Source of the DNA: Poronia punctata | Lineage: Eukaryota > Ascomycota > Sordariomycetes > Xylariales > Xylariaceae | Length of the DNA stretch: 64,000 nucleotides | NCBI GenBank assembly: GCA_022579005.1 | Contig: MU401544.1 | Span: forward strand, 1 to 64,000 | Reading direction: 5' to 3' | Shown: one piece after another, positions 34,505-46,062 of the stretch | Numbering within the stretch: the first letter of the stretch is position 1 | Layout of the letters: the number at the start of each line of letters is the position of its first letter | Notes under the pieces: model-generated | What the model saw: only the letters and a program-made list of their open reading frames with translations | What the model was told of the DNA's origin: nothing | Databases searched by the model: none | Translations under genes and position numbers: made by a program

Positions 34505-34979
34505 GTCAACTTCCAACTGTAGAGAACTTGAAATAGGTAGACGAGAGACACGATAGCGACGGATACACGCGGCGGTAGCGGTTGAGGATGATATATGCGA
34601 ATGCGTGTTTTCCCACAGGTTGTTATTGTACAGCGTTATATCATAAGCTTGGAACATGGCACTTCATGGTTTCATTTGACTGTCCCTCTATTATACTTGT
34701 AGAGACGATCAACTTTATGGTGACTAGCGACCAGGTTAACCTAGATACGAGTCAGTCTACCTAGAAATATTGAAGTTCGTGATACTGTACATATGTATCA
34801 CTTGACACATGGAACCAATAGACACCAAGAACAAACAATGTACCTGGAACTATCGATGAGATGGTCATTAAAGGGGGCCACAAAGTACCCAGCTTTAGAG
34901 GGGGAAGCTGTCCCTGGCAGCCTGGATCATGAGGCAAAGGTCCATTGTCTACGCAATGCATTTCAGATGGTGAGGTGGC

Positions 34980-34993
34980 CAGGCACGTGCCTG
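34980..34993. promoter_or_regulatory. Palindrome CAGGCACGTGCCTG with CACGTG core
   Basis: A perfect 14-base palindrome centred on the E-box CACGTG, the target of fungal bHLH factors such as Pho4/Cbf1 types. It is about 480 bases beyond the amine oxidase stop and 1 kb upstream of ATG2. Confidence 0.4.
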
Positions 34994-35167
34994 CCCCTGA
35001 TATAAACCGATTCAAAAATACAGTGCATCCTAATACTATCACCTGGCCAATACGGCAACGATAACAAACAATTGATCATCCGATTGGTGATTGAGGTTAT
35101 GTTGTACTTGGGAGATACCACTGTGCTTTCTGTAGGTTTGGTACATTTGGAGCCTCTGTAATGCACG

Positions 35168-35192
35168 CCTGGCGTGGACGAGGCACGCCAGG
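35168..35192. repeat. 9-base inverted repeat with 7-base loop
   Basis: CCTGGCGTG and its exact complement CACGCCAGG flank a 7-base spacer. It could be a dyad operator or hairpin; function is unknown. Confidence 0.6.
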
Positions 35193-35651
35193 GAAACTAG
35201 CACGAATAGCTAGCACCTATCGATAAGCCTGGTTAGCTCAATTACTGGCGCCCTAAAAGATGGACCACGGGGCTTGTACGGGTGTGGTCCACATTGATCA
35301 AGTGACTGGTTCTTATCATTACCAGTATTGGCCAGTTTCTACACGTCAGAACGAATGAAACCCGTCAGCTCCAAATCATGCATCTTGGACCCTGCAACTA
35401 CTTACAAGACAAGGTACTTGGTAGCACAGCAAATTTACTACGTAGCCAGAGGTACCTACGCCTTCGTCATCGGGGCAGTCAACTCCGTCAGTCTCCTGCT
35501 CAAGGCGAGCGAGGTAACCTTGTTCGCATTCTGCAGGCAAACGCAATGTGAAGAAGGCCATATACGGTCCATACTAACCTTCACGGATTGCCGGTGTCCT
35601 TAGTTTTGCTTAGTGTTGTATTTTCCCTTCGTACTTCCTCGGATTCCGTTT

Positions 35652-35687
35652 CCCCCTTCCCCCTTCCCCCTTCCCCTTCCCAAACCC
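35652..35687 (-). promoter_or_regulatory. Possible G-quadruplex (minus) / C-tract in ATG2 promoter
   Basis: Six C runs of 3-5 bases are separated by 2-3 bases, so the minus strand has the G-tract pattern of a G-quadruplex. It lies about 300 bases upstream of the ATG2 start, where fungal promoters often have CT-rich tracts. Confidence 0.5.
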
Positions 35688-35989
35688 AGTCCCTATTCCT
35701 CTCCTTTCCTCCCCCGTAGCCTATCGTACCTTTCCAGACCTGTATGGCTCGGTACCTCTCTACCTGAACCTGTCGGCGAGAAGCGACATGTCCTTCTCCC
35801 CGCACTCGGAACGAAACTCTGGGGTAACTTTCATGATCGATCAACCTATGTTCTCTGCACTACGCGGTCTTCGCGCCGTTGCCGGTGAAGCCTGCTATAC
35901 TTTAGTCGCACACTTTATATGAAACATCGCCATCTTTAGAATTTTTATTCGCCCACTGCAACGGCTCAGGCTTCCTGACCGTGTCCGCC

Positions 35990-38900
35990 ATGGCGGCCTA
36001 TTTCCAGTCCTTCGGGACCTCGGGCATGGCCAAACGCTTGATCAGATACACATTGACCAAACTAGATTATTTCGAAGCAGATGCATTAGATCTAGACAAG
36101 ATCGAGGTTGCCTGGGGCCAAGCAAGCCACTTGACATGGCAGGACGTCGGTCTTAAGATAGAGGTGAGTTAAACTTATTCGTACGACAGGTTGCTCGTAG
36201 CGGAGCTCCCGATGAGGAGCTAACAAACCTTCCATGTCGGATAGAAACTAGAAAAGTTGTTGCAACTGCCACCGTCAATCGAGATCCTACGAGCCAAAGT
36301 CCTATTACTGCGGGTTACCGTCCCCACGGCCATTCATTCAAGCCCGATAATAGTCGAAGCCGATGGTGTCGAAATAAAACTGAGGATCGTGCTACAAGAG
36401 GAGCAAAAGGACGGAAAGAAAGGGTCAAGTAAACGGAAAGCCACCAGCCAACCTGCTGCACCCTCACAGGACGACGACGCCGTTCCACATGCCATCGACC
36501 TAGCCCAGTCGTTTCTGGAAACACAGCCTCGCAGAGAGAAAGAAGAGCTCCAGGCTGCGTTGGTCGCCGACAAGCAAGACCTAACCGAATCTGTCTCGAG
36601 TAGCGAAGATGGTAGCGAGGATGACTATACGTTGGGCACGGGGCAGCCACTGTCGCTTCCGGCCTTCCTGGCGAATTTTCTGCAAGGGATGGTGGATCGA
36701 CTTCAGCTTGCTATCAAAGGTGTAACTTGCCACCTCGACGTCGAAGTTCCTGTAGATGCCAACTCTTCGACACTTGAGAAGGTTACGTTTCAGCTAGCAG
36801 TCGACGAAATCATCGCCGAAGGTGTAACGACAGCCCTTTCTGGAGACGGTCCTGAAGAGGCGGCACCATCTCCCAGTCACAGAGAAGGAAAGCGATACAT
36901 TGCACTGAATAAAATTAGGGCCTCATTAATATCGGAAGCCGATGTATTCTCCGCCCTCTCAAGGACCTCTTCGATGCCGTCTCCTGCCGAAGCAAGCTCA
37001 CCTATAGCAACGAGCCGCCAACCGCCATTCTCTCGGAAGATCTCATCTAGGTCGGGTAGCCGTACCTCGGCGGGCAGGAATATGGCCGATTCCATTAACA
37101 TGGACTATGACCACCATGATCCACTCATGGATAGTGAGGACGCCTTTAATATTCCCTATGACTTGAGCAACTCTGGCGATAGCCCGGAAGAAGATGAAAC
37201 ACGATCTACTCCGTCAACCCCAAGGGCCGCTACACCTCGCAATAGTGCGCTCAACCCCCCGCGACCGTATTCCCCCGACCACTCGGCACGCTCTGCATTA
37301 GAGTCCAGGCCCAAACCGTGGGATGAGGCACCAAGTCCGGTGTCACAGTCCGAGCCCGAGCTCCAGTACGCGGATTCGTGGAGCCCAGGCTCGAAACAAC
37401 CGGTTGACGACGACGCCGACTCGATCGCATCGTCTGGCCATCTGGATCCAAGGGCAGTCCAAGATCTTATGCAATCCCGCGTTTTCAGCCAGGATGATGC
37501 GGAGAGCATGTACATGAGTGCCTTTTCAGAAGCAGTCTCGTCCCAAATGCCACAGTCCATGCCCGGCGGTTGGAATGGTGATGGTATGAACCTTGGCAGT
37601 TCAACGGAGCGAACTCCTTCGGCGCCGACGAATGTCGAGGGTGCGAACTCCGATGGACAGGTAGGCTCACATAGGTCGCGGCAACCTTCACTATCACTGG
37701 ACACGGCCGTCGATAATCCAGATGAGACTGTCCTTGCGACGGATTACCCACCCCATGAAGTTCCGATTCGGTCGCATGGGAATCCGTCCTCACCCCAGGA
37801 TTGTCAAACACCGGCAGATGAAAATGCGGCCGAGGGGGTAGCTACGCCAAAAGGGCCTACGCGTCTAGTGAAAGAACTCATATCTTCGAGTGCACTGCAT
37901 CTTTGGTTCCCTTCGAAGGCCTCCGATATACCGATTCCGGCATCTGATTCGAGTCGGGCCGGAGATGTCCACAGCCACCTGGGGCGATCTACTATGGGTA
38001 ATATTCCAGGAGCGTTTTCAGTCTATGAGGGGACGCAGTCTACAGCTTCACTTAAACCATCCGATGAAGTACCTTCCAAGCCACAAAGCGCCAAAAGTCC
38101 GGCGGATGATTCGCTAGAAATCAGATTGGATCCCCTAGAGGTCAAGTTTGACCTTCCCACGGCGTTTTTGCTTACCACGGTCATGGCACGTATTCTCGGC
38201 GCTTTGGGCGGGTCGGGTAACCAGCCGAAAGCGAAAACTACATCGTCACCTCTGCCGGACATCAAGCTTGTTGCCGAGAAAATCTCAGTGCACTTTCTTG
38301 AAGTTCTTTCTGGCGTGGCGGATACATCCGAGCGCGTACTAGCTACAGGCCCTGCATTCGATGTCGAAGCCCTTCTCACCACGAGTCTAGAAAATGTGTC
38401 GGCCAATATTTCACAGCAACAATCTTCGACTGTAACTACGGTAGACGTGGGGAAGTTCAGACTTGGGTATTCAGACGATGATATCGTCTCGTTTGACCAG
38501 CGCATCCAAATGCGATCTTCCGTTCGGGATGCCTTCCCGGCTGCAGGCTCGGACGTCTCCCTAACTGTGGTTCAGTCATCCGATGCTACTAAATGTGAAA
38601 TCAAAACACTCCCACTCCACGTGAAGCTAGACTTGCCGAGGTTGGACGAGACGTTTACCTGGTTTGGAGGTTTGAGTAGTTTCCTCAACCTAAACTCGTC
38701 AACAAACTTCAATAGCCCCGTTTCAAGTCCCAGCCCCACCAAAGCGCCGCAGAAGCAGCGGAGCGTCAGGTTCGACGCTCCCATCCGCCCGGATGACACT
38801 TCCGCAAGCTCGGGAAACAAGATTAACATGAGGATTGGCGGCGTGCGTCTGGATCTGTTTGGGAAAGAGTGTGGCCTCTCGTTGGACACTACGGCGGTGA

Positions 38901-41900
38901 AGTTGATCAACCGAGACGAAGGCCTGGGCGTCGGCATTTCGAAAATCCAACTCGCCGGCCCATTCTCTAGGGACTGGATGGGCGATCCGCCTGTTCATGC
39001 TGTGGTGACGAATACCCGGATCGAGTTTCTAAACGCACCTAAAGATAACGATCTAGAGCGACTTTTGGAGCTCATCATCCCGTCGAAGCACAAGTTTGAC
39101 AAGAACGATGATGAGATTATGGTCGATACGCTTCTTCGGCAACGTAGGAAGGGCTCGGTATTGCGTGTCAATGTCGACGATGTCGATGTCAGCGTCGCCA
39201 GGATCGAACAGCTGCGTGTACTGCCCACGCTGGGCGAAGATATCGCCCGCCTCTCTACCGTGGCCAAGTACCTCCCCGAAGATGACCGGCCCGGTATTCT
39301 CACCTTGGCACTCGTTAGAAACGTGGATGTCACAGTCAACACGAACAGAAAGATTGGTACATTGCAGGCATCGTTGAAAAACATCGAGGCCGGCCACATC
39401 TCGATGCCGTCACTGGTGGCATTAGGCTTGGGTACCATTTCTGTGCGGCGCAATCATAGTGAGGACTTGATCTCATGTCCTCCGACCTCCCCACTAGCTG
39501 ATCAAGGCCCGGTTGTGAGCATGCGGATGATTGGCGATGAGATGGAGCCTGTCATCAAATTAAGAATGCGGCAGTTGAATATCGACTATCGAGTTCCGAC
39601 CATTATGGACTTCCTAGGCCTCGATGAAGATGCCACGCCGCAGGATTTCGAAGCCTGTCTTGCTGCCTCTGTTGCAAATTTGGGAGAGCAAGCCCATACG
39701 GCAATCTCGGGGAATCCCAAGCCAAGCGGCAATGCAGACCAACAGAACAAAGGGAAGCCAACGAAAGTAGACATCATTCTGCATGATTGCCTTCTTGGTC
39801 TAAACCCTCTTGGGCTACCGTCGAAGATGGTGGTTGTATTGACTGATACCCGCTTCGAGGTTGCTCTCTCTCAGGAAAATGACGCCCACATCGTAGGACA
39901 CTTCAAAAAAGCGTCCATACTGCTCATAGACGATGTTTCCGCGTCTGAAGCCCGGAGCCCGTCGAGAGGATCGAGAAGACGGCCCTCGAATAGCGCGACT
40001 CCGCAGGTAGTGGAGCTTTGCCAGCGTGGGTTTGTCGATATTTGCTACATCTCCTCGGCCAAAATAGTCGTTCAGACTGGTGTTAACGTGGAAGACGGGT
40101 CGAAATGGGTCGATGTCGAGCTGCGGGACGATCTGCTCGTCCTAGAGACGTGCGCGGACTCGACACAGACACTGATTGCACTCGCTAACGCACTGGCACC
40201 GCCAACGCCGCCTAAAAAGGAGATCAAATATCGAACGAATGTTGTACCGATGGAGGACTTGCTCGCTTCCATATCCGCAGACGCCTTTGGCCGGGCAGAA
40301 GGGGAATATGACTTTGATGACGATTTCCTTGCCCAAGAACTTGGCGAAGGGGACGATCAATCGCTCGACCTTGAAGGTTCGGGACTGTCAAGTCCTTTGA
40401 CTCTTGACTCGCAGTTTTACGATGAGGCCGGACACATTATTGACCCTACAGACTCCATGATCTCGGACGAACCGGCGGCGCGGGATACCAACGACGGCGT
40501 CCTCCTAACAAACTTCAGCAGCCAACCGATAGACTTGGACGAGGATGACAGTCTCGTCATACATGACAATTACTTCAGTACCGGCTCGGTTATAGAAGGA
40601 ACGGCACATCGATGGAACTCGGCCAGAAATGCGTATGACCAGTCCAATGACGCAAAGGTCCAAAAGAGCCCACTCTCGGTCCGGGTACGCGATGTCCACT
40701 TCATCTGGAATCTATTCGACGGGTACGACTGGAGCCATACACGCGATGTCATATCCAAAGCAGTTTATGACATCGAGGCGACGGCTACCGAGCGGCTGGC
40801 AATGCAGGACCGGGCCCGCGCCAACACGGATATGGAGATTGTCGAGGAGGAAACCGTGATTGGAGATTTCCTCTTCAACTCCATCTATATTGGGATTCCG
40901 ACCAACAAGGATCCTCGGGAACTGGCACATGCGATCAACCAAGAACTGAACGACAACGCGACGGAGACGGAGTCGATTGCTACGACGGCGATGACGGCGA
41001 CACCGAGCCGACAGGGCGGACCGTCTCGCTCGAGGAAACTCAAACTTAATCGTAGCAAACGTCACAAGATCACGTTCGAACTGAAGGGAATAAATGTCGA
41101 CCTCGTCACTTTCCCACCGGGGTCGGGCGAGACACAGAGTTCCGTCGATGTGCGGGTCAAGGATCTGGTTGTATTCGATCACGTCCCAACCTCGACGTGG
41201 AAAAAGTTTGCCACCTATGACCAGGATGCCGGCGAACGAGAGATGGGTGCCAGCATGGTGCACTTGGAGATACTCAATGTGAAGCCGTTGCCGGAATTGG
41301 CTGCGTCGGAGATTGTTCTGAAAGCTACCGTTCTGCCTCTTCGACTACACGTCGACCAGGACGCCCTCGACTTCATCACCCGATTTTTTGAGTTCAAGGA
41401 CGATTCGAAGCCAACGCATGCCTCGCCTAGCGATATACCCTTTATCCAAAGAGCCGAGGTGAACTCGATACCGGTCACTCTGGACTTCAAGCCGAAGCGG
41501 GTAGACTATGCCGGTCTTCGGTCAGGACACACGACCGAGTTCATGAACTTTGTCGTGCTCGACCAATCCCGTATGGTATTGCGACACACCATCATCTACG
41601 GGGCCTCGGGATTCGACAGACTTGGAAAGACGTTGAACGACATCTGGATGCCTGATGTGAAGCGAAACCAGCTCCCAGGCGTTCTGGCCGGTCTTGCGCC
41701 TGTCCGCTCCCTCGTCACCGTTGGCAGCGGATTCAAGGAGCTAGTTGAAATCCCGATCCGAGAATACAAGAAGGATGGGAGAATCGTTCGTGGTATAAGC
41801 AAAGGGGCAGCTGCGTTCGCTAGGACGACGGGCACCGAGCTTGTCAAACTAGGAGCCAAGTTGGCCGTTGGCACCCAACATGCGCTTCAAGGTGCCGAAG

Positions 41901-42339
41901 GCATCTTGACCAAGAAACCTAGCACTCAAGAAGCGACTGGGTGGGAGGATGAAGATACGGAGTCGGAAGAGCCCAAACAGATCAGCCTGTACGCGGACCA
42001 ACCGACTGGCGTCATCCAAGGTCTCAGGGGGGCGTATTCTAGCCTGGCGCGCGATCTCACCATGGCCAAGGACGCCATCATCGCCGTGCCTGGCGAGGTG
42101 ATGGAGAGCGGCAACGCCCAGGGAGCGGCCAAGGCGGTGCTAAAACGTGCTCCCACCATCATATTCCGGCCTCTTATCGGTTCCAGCAAGGCAATCGGAC
42201 AGACTCTGCTGGGGGCTACTAACTCGTTAGACCCACAGAATAGGAGGCGCGTAGATGAGGTAAGCCAAACACACGTCTTCGTTATGTTACAAGATGGAGA
42301 ACTAATATGGCTGTCGTCTAGAAATACAAGAGGCATTGA
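35990..42339 (+). CDS. ATG2: Autophagy-related lipid-transfer protein Atg2
   Basis: Three exons (35,990-36,163; 36,245-42,259; 42,322-42,339) give 2,068 residues, normal for fungal Atg2. The N-terminal about 110 residues are the chorein-type segment (MAKRLIRYTLTKLDYFEADALDLDKI...; LEKLLQLPPSIEILRAKVLLLR). Long Ser-rich, acidic disordered inserts (about residues 110-600) separate it from the later beta-rich repeats. The C-terminus has the conserved amphipathic region (ELVKLGAKLAVGTQHALQGAEGIL) and LDPQNRRRVDE-KYKRH. Atg2 is a rod-like bridge that moves phospholipids from the ER to the growing phagophore with Atg9 and Atg18. The last exon is just 18 bases and encodes KYKRH plus stop; without splicing the frame would run to 42,430 with an unrelated tail. 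ATG at 35,990 is chosen over upstream non-ATG codons because homologs begin there. Confidence 0.96.
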
Positions 42340-42841
42340 TGCTGTCTTTCATTCGGCGCATTGCCTACTCGGAGTTCTGTTTTCCGATGTCGGTCCTTTC
42401 TGCAAGGAGTCCAGGTTTAGGGGCATATGATGGCGCTACACTCATTTCGTTGTTAATCTTTGTTTCTCTTTATTTTTACCAGTACCCAATACCACCTGCA
42501 GTACTACAGTACTTACATACACACTCGGCATGATGGATTCACTATGGAATGAAAGACTTTGTTTTCTTTCTTAGGAAATGCATCGTAGACGGCGCATTGG
42601 AAGGATGGCTTTGGTTTGGCTTAGCTTTATACTTGGCTCATACAGGATCAAGATTGAAGAGAGAACAGGAGAAACCCTGTATTTATCTAGCATAGGTACA
42701 CAACATGTTTATACATTTGTACAATTATTTCTCTCCTGAATCCTGTCAGGGTGCGTGCCCTTTATTCAACAGCGGCAGTGGTCAGACAAGTATCAACTTG
42801 TCAAGTATCTAGAGACAAAGACGACTTGAGGATATTTATTA
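42340..42841. other. Spacer between convergent genes
   Basis: This holds the 3' flank of ATG2 and the end of the small membrane-protein frame. No other feature is seen. Confidence 0.5.
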
Positions 42842-43156
42842 TTAACCATCATCGTAATCCCCAACAACTCTCGCCCGCCAATATTGCTGTTGCTGTCGTC
42901 TTCTCTGCCGCGCCCGACAGTAATTATACAGCGCCAGCGGCAGCGCAATAAGAAGTAAGGCGGCGAATAATCCTAGAAATACCCCCGCCGCGACATTACT
43001 TGCCGCAATGTTTATCGATGAGATTTTGGTATGTGGTAGATATTGATATGTATCCGGCTTTGGGAGGGCTCGAGGTTGTAGTTGTAGTTGTAGTAGTTTG
43101 CTTTCGTCTCGGGTTGTTGTTGGGTTTTGTTCGAGGGAGATGAAGAGGGGCGCCAT
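42842..43156 (-). CDS. Small single-pass membrane protein, hypothetical
   Basis: A 104-residue frame with one strong membrane helix at about residues 55-78 (Ala/Leu-rich), followed at once by a basic, Gln-rich stretch (RARQRRRQQQQ) and an acidic end (DYDDG). The positive-inside rule predicts a cytosolic C-terminus. I recognise no family. Support comes from a plausible ATG, a coherent topology and pyrimidine/purine-repeat DNA upstream that could be promoter; part of the helix code is low-complexity, so it may be spurious. Confidence 0.4.
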   Translation of the reverse strand: MAPLFISLEQNPTTTRDESKLLQLQLQPRALPKPDTYQYLPHTKISSINIAASNVAAGVFLGLFAALLLIALPLALYNYCRARQRRRQQQQYWRARVVGDYDDG

Positions 43157-44586
43157 TTGAGCGAGTAAGTGAGTAGGTTAGATGGTTTGCAAGGTAAGGT
43201 AGGGTAGGGTGAGGTAGAGTAGGGTGAGTAACTATCTAGACTCTAGTAAATAATTAGTTGGTAGGTAAGGTAAAGTAATGTAAAGTAAAGTAAAGTAGTT
43301 GGAACTTGGAACTTGGAAGGGGTAAAATAGAAGTTTATAGTCAAGGTATCTTTTTTTTTTTTTCTTACCTCTTTTTCTCTTTCTCTCTCTCTGCTCTACT
43401 CTGCTCTTCTTTCTCTCTTGCTCTCACTCTATTTAAATTTGGGAGTTTTAATTATTTTTATTGTTGTTGTTGTTGTCGTTGTTAATATGCTCATCATTAT
43501 TCCATTCAAGGAGACGAACGATTTCCCCCTCTCCTGTCCTCTCCTCTCCTCCCTTCTCTCTCTCTCTCTCTCTCTCTCTTTTTTCTGCAGGTAATCGAAC
43601 CGGGCTGAGTATATATATATATATCACAGTCAGTAGGAGCTTGGTTTTCGCAGTAGTATTAAGTAAATAAACCCTCTTTACAATGCATTTATTTACCTTT
43701 AAGTACGTAAGGTAGGTAGGTAGGTCGGCAAAAAAAAAAACAAGAAAAACAAGAAAATGAATACCTACTGTACCTTACCCCCAAATACAACGCAAACGTA
43801 AACGCAACCTGTACCCGACCGAGAACCAACGCAACGCAACGCAAGTGGCGAACAATACAACCCAAAAGAGCCGAGAAAAAAATATTGGAGAAAAAAAAAG
43901 TAAAGAGTGGTGGTGGTGTTGTTGTTGTGACCTCCTCATATCTACTTACCTAACATTAACCTAACCTAACACTGCATTACATACATTACATGATTTTTCC
44001 TTTTCCTTTTCCGTTTTCATGTCGTACGCCGTACTCTTCTTGTTGGAATGGGGAATGGGGAATGGGGAAAAGGGAAAAGGGAAATGGGTGTGTTGTACAG
44101 CATTTGCAAGGAAAAGAAAATGCCCGTAAAATGGAGAAGGGGGGGTGGTTTCTTGTTTTTATAGTGTCTGGTGTCTGTCCTACGTCGGCTGTGTTGGAAA
44201 AGAATAGAGAGGGGGAATAATGAAAACGAGGAGAAAAAAGGAAAGAGAAGGTGCGTATGCAAGTAGGTAAGTAAGTAAGGTAAGGTATCTTCCATTTGCT
44301 GTAATGTAAGTGACATTACTTATGATTGAATTGCTGGAGCATTGTGTTTAGGTTAGGTAGGTAGGTAGGTGGATTTTGTATTGCATGATGCAAGTCAATT
44401 ATTTCATCATTGGTTTCAGATATCATGACGTGATCTTTCATGGTAAGCAAAACTCGTCGAAAAATGACTATTTTGAAATAGATATAGAGAAAGAGAGATA
44501 GAAGGAAAGATGGGGGTTCTATCATAAAATAATATCTAGTTCAGGTAGATAAACCCACAAGGTCAACTACGGAAAACGACATACTA
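43157..44586. repeat. Microsatellite-rich intergenic region
   Basis: This is a dense run of simple repeats: GTAGG/TAGGG-type units (about 43,191-43,230), a T run (43,351-43,363), (GTT)n (43,461-43,483), (TC)n (43,555-43,579), (AT)n near 43,610, TAGG repeats (about 43,710 and 44,352), AACGC repeats (about 43,829), GTG/GTT (about 43,909) and G-tracts (44,051-44,089). Frames inside it are compositional only. It separates the small membrane-protein gene from the 3' end of the peroxin gene. Confidence 0.75.
44051..44089 (+). promoter_or_regulatory. G-quadruplex candidate
   Basis: Six G runs (4,4,4,3,3,3) are separated by 3-4 A/T bases, fitting the standard quadruplex pattern on the plus strand. 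It lies about 500 bases beyond the stop codon of the peroxin gene. Confidence 0.6.
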
Positions 44587-46062
44587 TTATTGCACCGCCT
44601 CTCTACTAATCGATTTCCTCTTCACCAGTCTAACCCATCTCCTACGTCTCCATTCTCCCCTCCTACCATCACTATCCTCGCCTTCCTCCCAGCTCGGCTT
44701 GGACGGCTTCGGCACTTCCGAGTCCTTGCTCTTGGTAAAAGTCGAGCCGTCAATGACACCAATCTTGACCGCGTTCTCGTCGTAGATATCGTATACCCAC
44801 CTCTCGCCTTCCGTCTCGATCTCGACCCCCGTGATGATCCGTTCCTCCACCCACTCGCGGCTCCAGAGATCGAGTGCCCATTTCTTCTCGCTCCATTCCC
44901 ATCCCTGTGGCGGCTGGACATCCTCGAAGAAGCGCGTGCCCGACGGCCGTTCGCCCGATATGCGCGCCGGCGACAGCGGATCGTAGGGTGATGCCGAGAA
45001 GACCCACGGCTCCCACTCACCTGCGCCCGAGAGCCGCTGTAACTCGAAGATCTCTACTTCACGCGTCTCCGGGGCGCTGTCTAGGATCACGTCGCGCTCC
45101 ACCCATTTCTCGATCCCCGTCATGGCTTTATCGCTCTGAGGATGAACCCCCTTCTGCGCCGTCTCCAACTTCTTCTGCACCAAGGGGTGGCCGAGGAATG
45201 TGACTGCCCATCCACCGATTAAGAAAATCAGCCGCCACGGGATGATGTTGGCCGCCAGACTCATAAGCAGACAGGCAGCGAACAGGACGACGAATAAGGC
45301 GCTGCTGAAAGCCTCGTCACTGAAATTGGTGCGCGGCACGACGAGCTTCACTATGGCGTCGTGCATCTGGCTGAAATCTTCCATGCTGTTCTGCAGATCC
45401 CGCATGTTGTGGAAGAAATCCCGGCTCAAGTCCTTGACCGGCTTGACCGTGATGGCCGGCGCAATGGGTGGGCCATGAGCCGAGTAGCCGATGGCTTGCT
45501 CGCTCGTCAGGCTGAACTCGGCCGCCGGATGTCGCGCGATGAAGCTCGGGATCAGGATACTAACCAGGAGCACGACGAGCGGCAGAAGCGGCAGCAGTGA
45601 CGGGTCCAGACACACAAAGGTGTAGACGGCCAGGAAGGAAAGCGTATGGGTTGGCTGGCGCCACGAGAGCAGACGGATGACGCGCGCCTGGAAGACGAAG
45701 ACGACGCCGATGCGGGCGTTGAATCGACGGAAGTTGTTCGACATGGTCGGCAGGTTGAAGTTGGGCTTAGCCACCCGGCCCGGCGTCGGGTCATCCTGCG
45801 CGAACTGCCCGTCGTCGGGAGGGATGACCTGCGCCAACAACTTCTCTATCAGACGGTCTTGGACCCTGGTCTTTTCTTTCAAGGCCGAGATGCGACCGCG
45901 TATGCCGCGGTGACGCGATGGCGTGTCGCCGTCCGACTGCTCCGAGTCATGGCTTTCGCCTCGTTTGTGGGAAGAGCTGGAAGGTGTGGATGGTGTGTTC
46001 AAGTATATAGTCGGTATAGGGTCGTCTCGGTTGACCAAGAATGCTGTGCCATTATCATCCAT
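44587..46062 (-). CDS. Dysferlin-domain integral peroxisomal membrane protein (Pex23/24/30 group)
   Basis: An intronless 491-residue protein. Residues 1 to about 85 are a Ser-rich polar tail. Paired hydrophobic segments follow (around SFLAVYTFVCLDPSLLPLLPLVVLLVSILIPSF and, later, SALFVVLFAACLLMSLAANIIPWRLIFLIGGWAVTF). The C-terminal about 170 residues form a dysferlin-type domain, with Trp-rich repeats such as GEWEPWVFS and WEWSEKKWALD. Fungal Pex23-, Pex24- and Pex30-type peroxins with this layout sit in ER and peroxisome membranes and control peroxisome number and ER contact; which member this is cannot be settled from sequence alone. The frame opens at a non-ATG codon at 46,128, so the ATG at 46,062 is the start. 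Confidence 0.88.
   Translation of the reverse strand: MDDNGTAFLVNRDDPIPTIYLNTPSTPSSSSHKRGESHDSEQSDGDTPSRHRGIRGRISALKEKTRVQDRLIEKLLAQVIPPDDGQFAQDDPTPGRVAKPNFNLPTMSNNFRRFNARIGVVFVFQARVIRLLSWRQPTHTLSFLAVYTFVCLDPSLLPLLPLVVLLVSILIPSFIARHPAAEFSLTSEQAIGYSAHGPPIAPAITVKPVKDLSRDFFHNMRDLQNSMEDFSQMHDAIVKLVVPRTNFSDEAFSSALFVVLFAACLLMSLAANIIPWRLIFLIGGWAVTFLGHPLVQKKLETAQKGVHPQSDKAMTGIEKWVERDVILDSAPETREVEIFELQRLSGAGEWEPWVFSASPYDPLSPARISGERPSGTRFFEDVQPPQGWEWSEKKWALDLWSREWVEERIITGVEIETEGERWVYDIYDENAVKIGVIDGSTFTKSKDSEVPKPSKPSWEEGEDSDGRRGEWRRRRWVRLVKRKSISREAVQ

Larger units (their letters stand above)
34505..35989. other. Intergenic region upstream of ATG2
   Basis: This is the 3' flank of the amine oxidase and the promoter of ATG2. 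It contains a 14-base palindrome with an E-box core (34,980-34,993), a 9-base inverted repeat (35,168-35,192) and a C-rich tract (35,652-35,687), each listed separately. No gene is supported. Confidence 0.55.

Noticed and set aside
43950..43975. CCTAA-like telomere repeat
   Set aside because: Units are CCTAA without the third C and irregular; it belongs to the local microsatellite cluster, not to a telomere.
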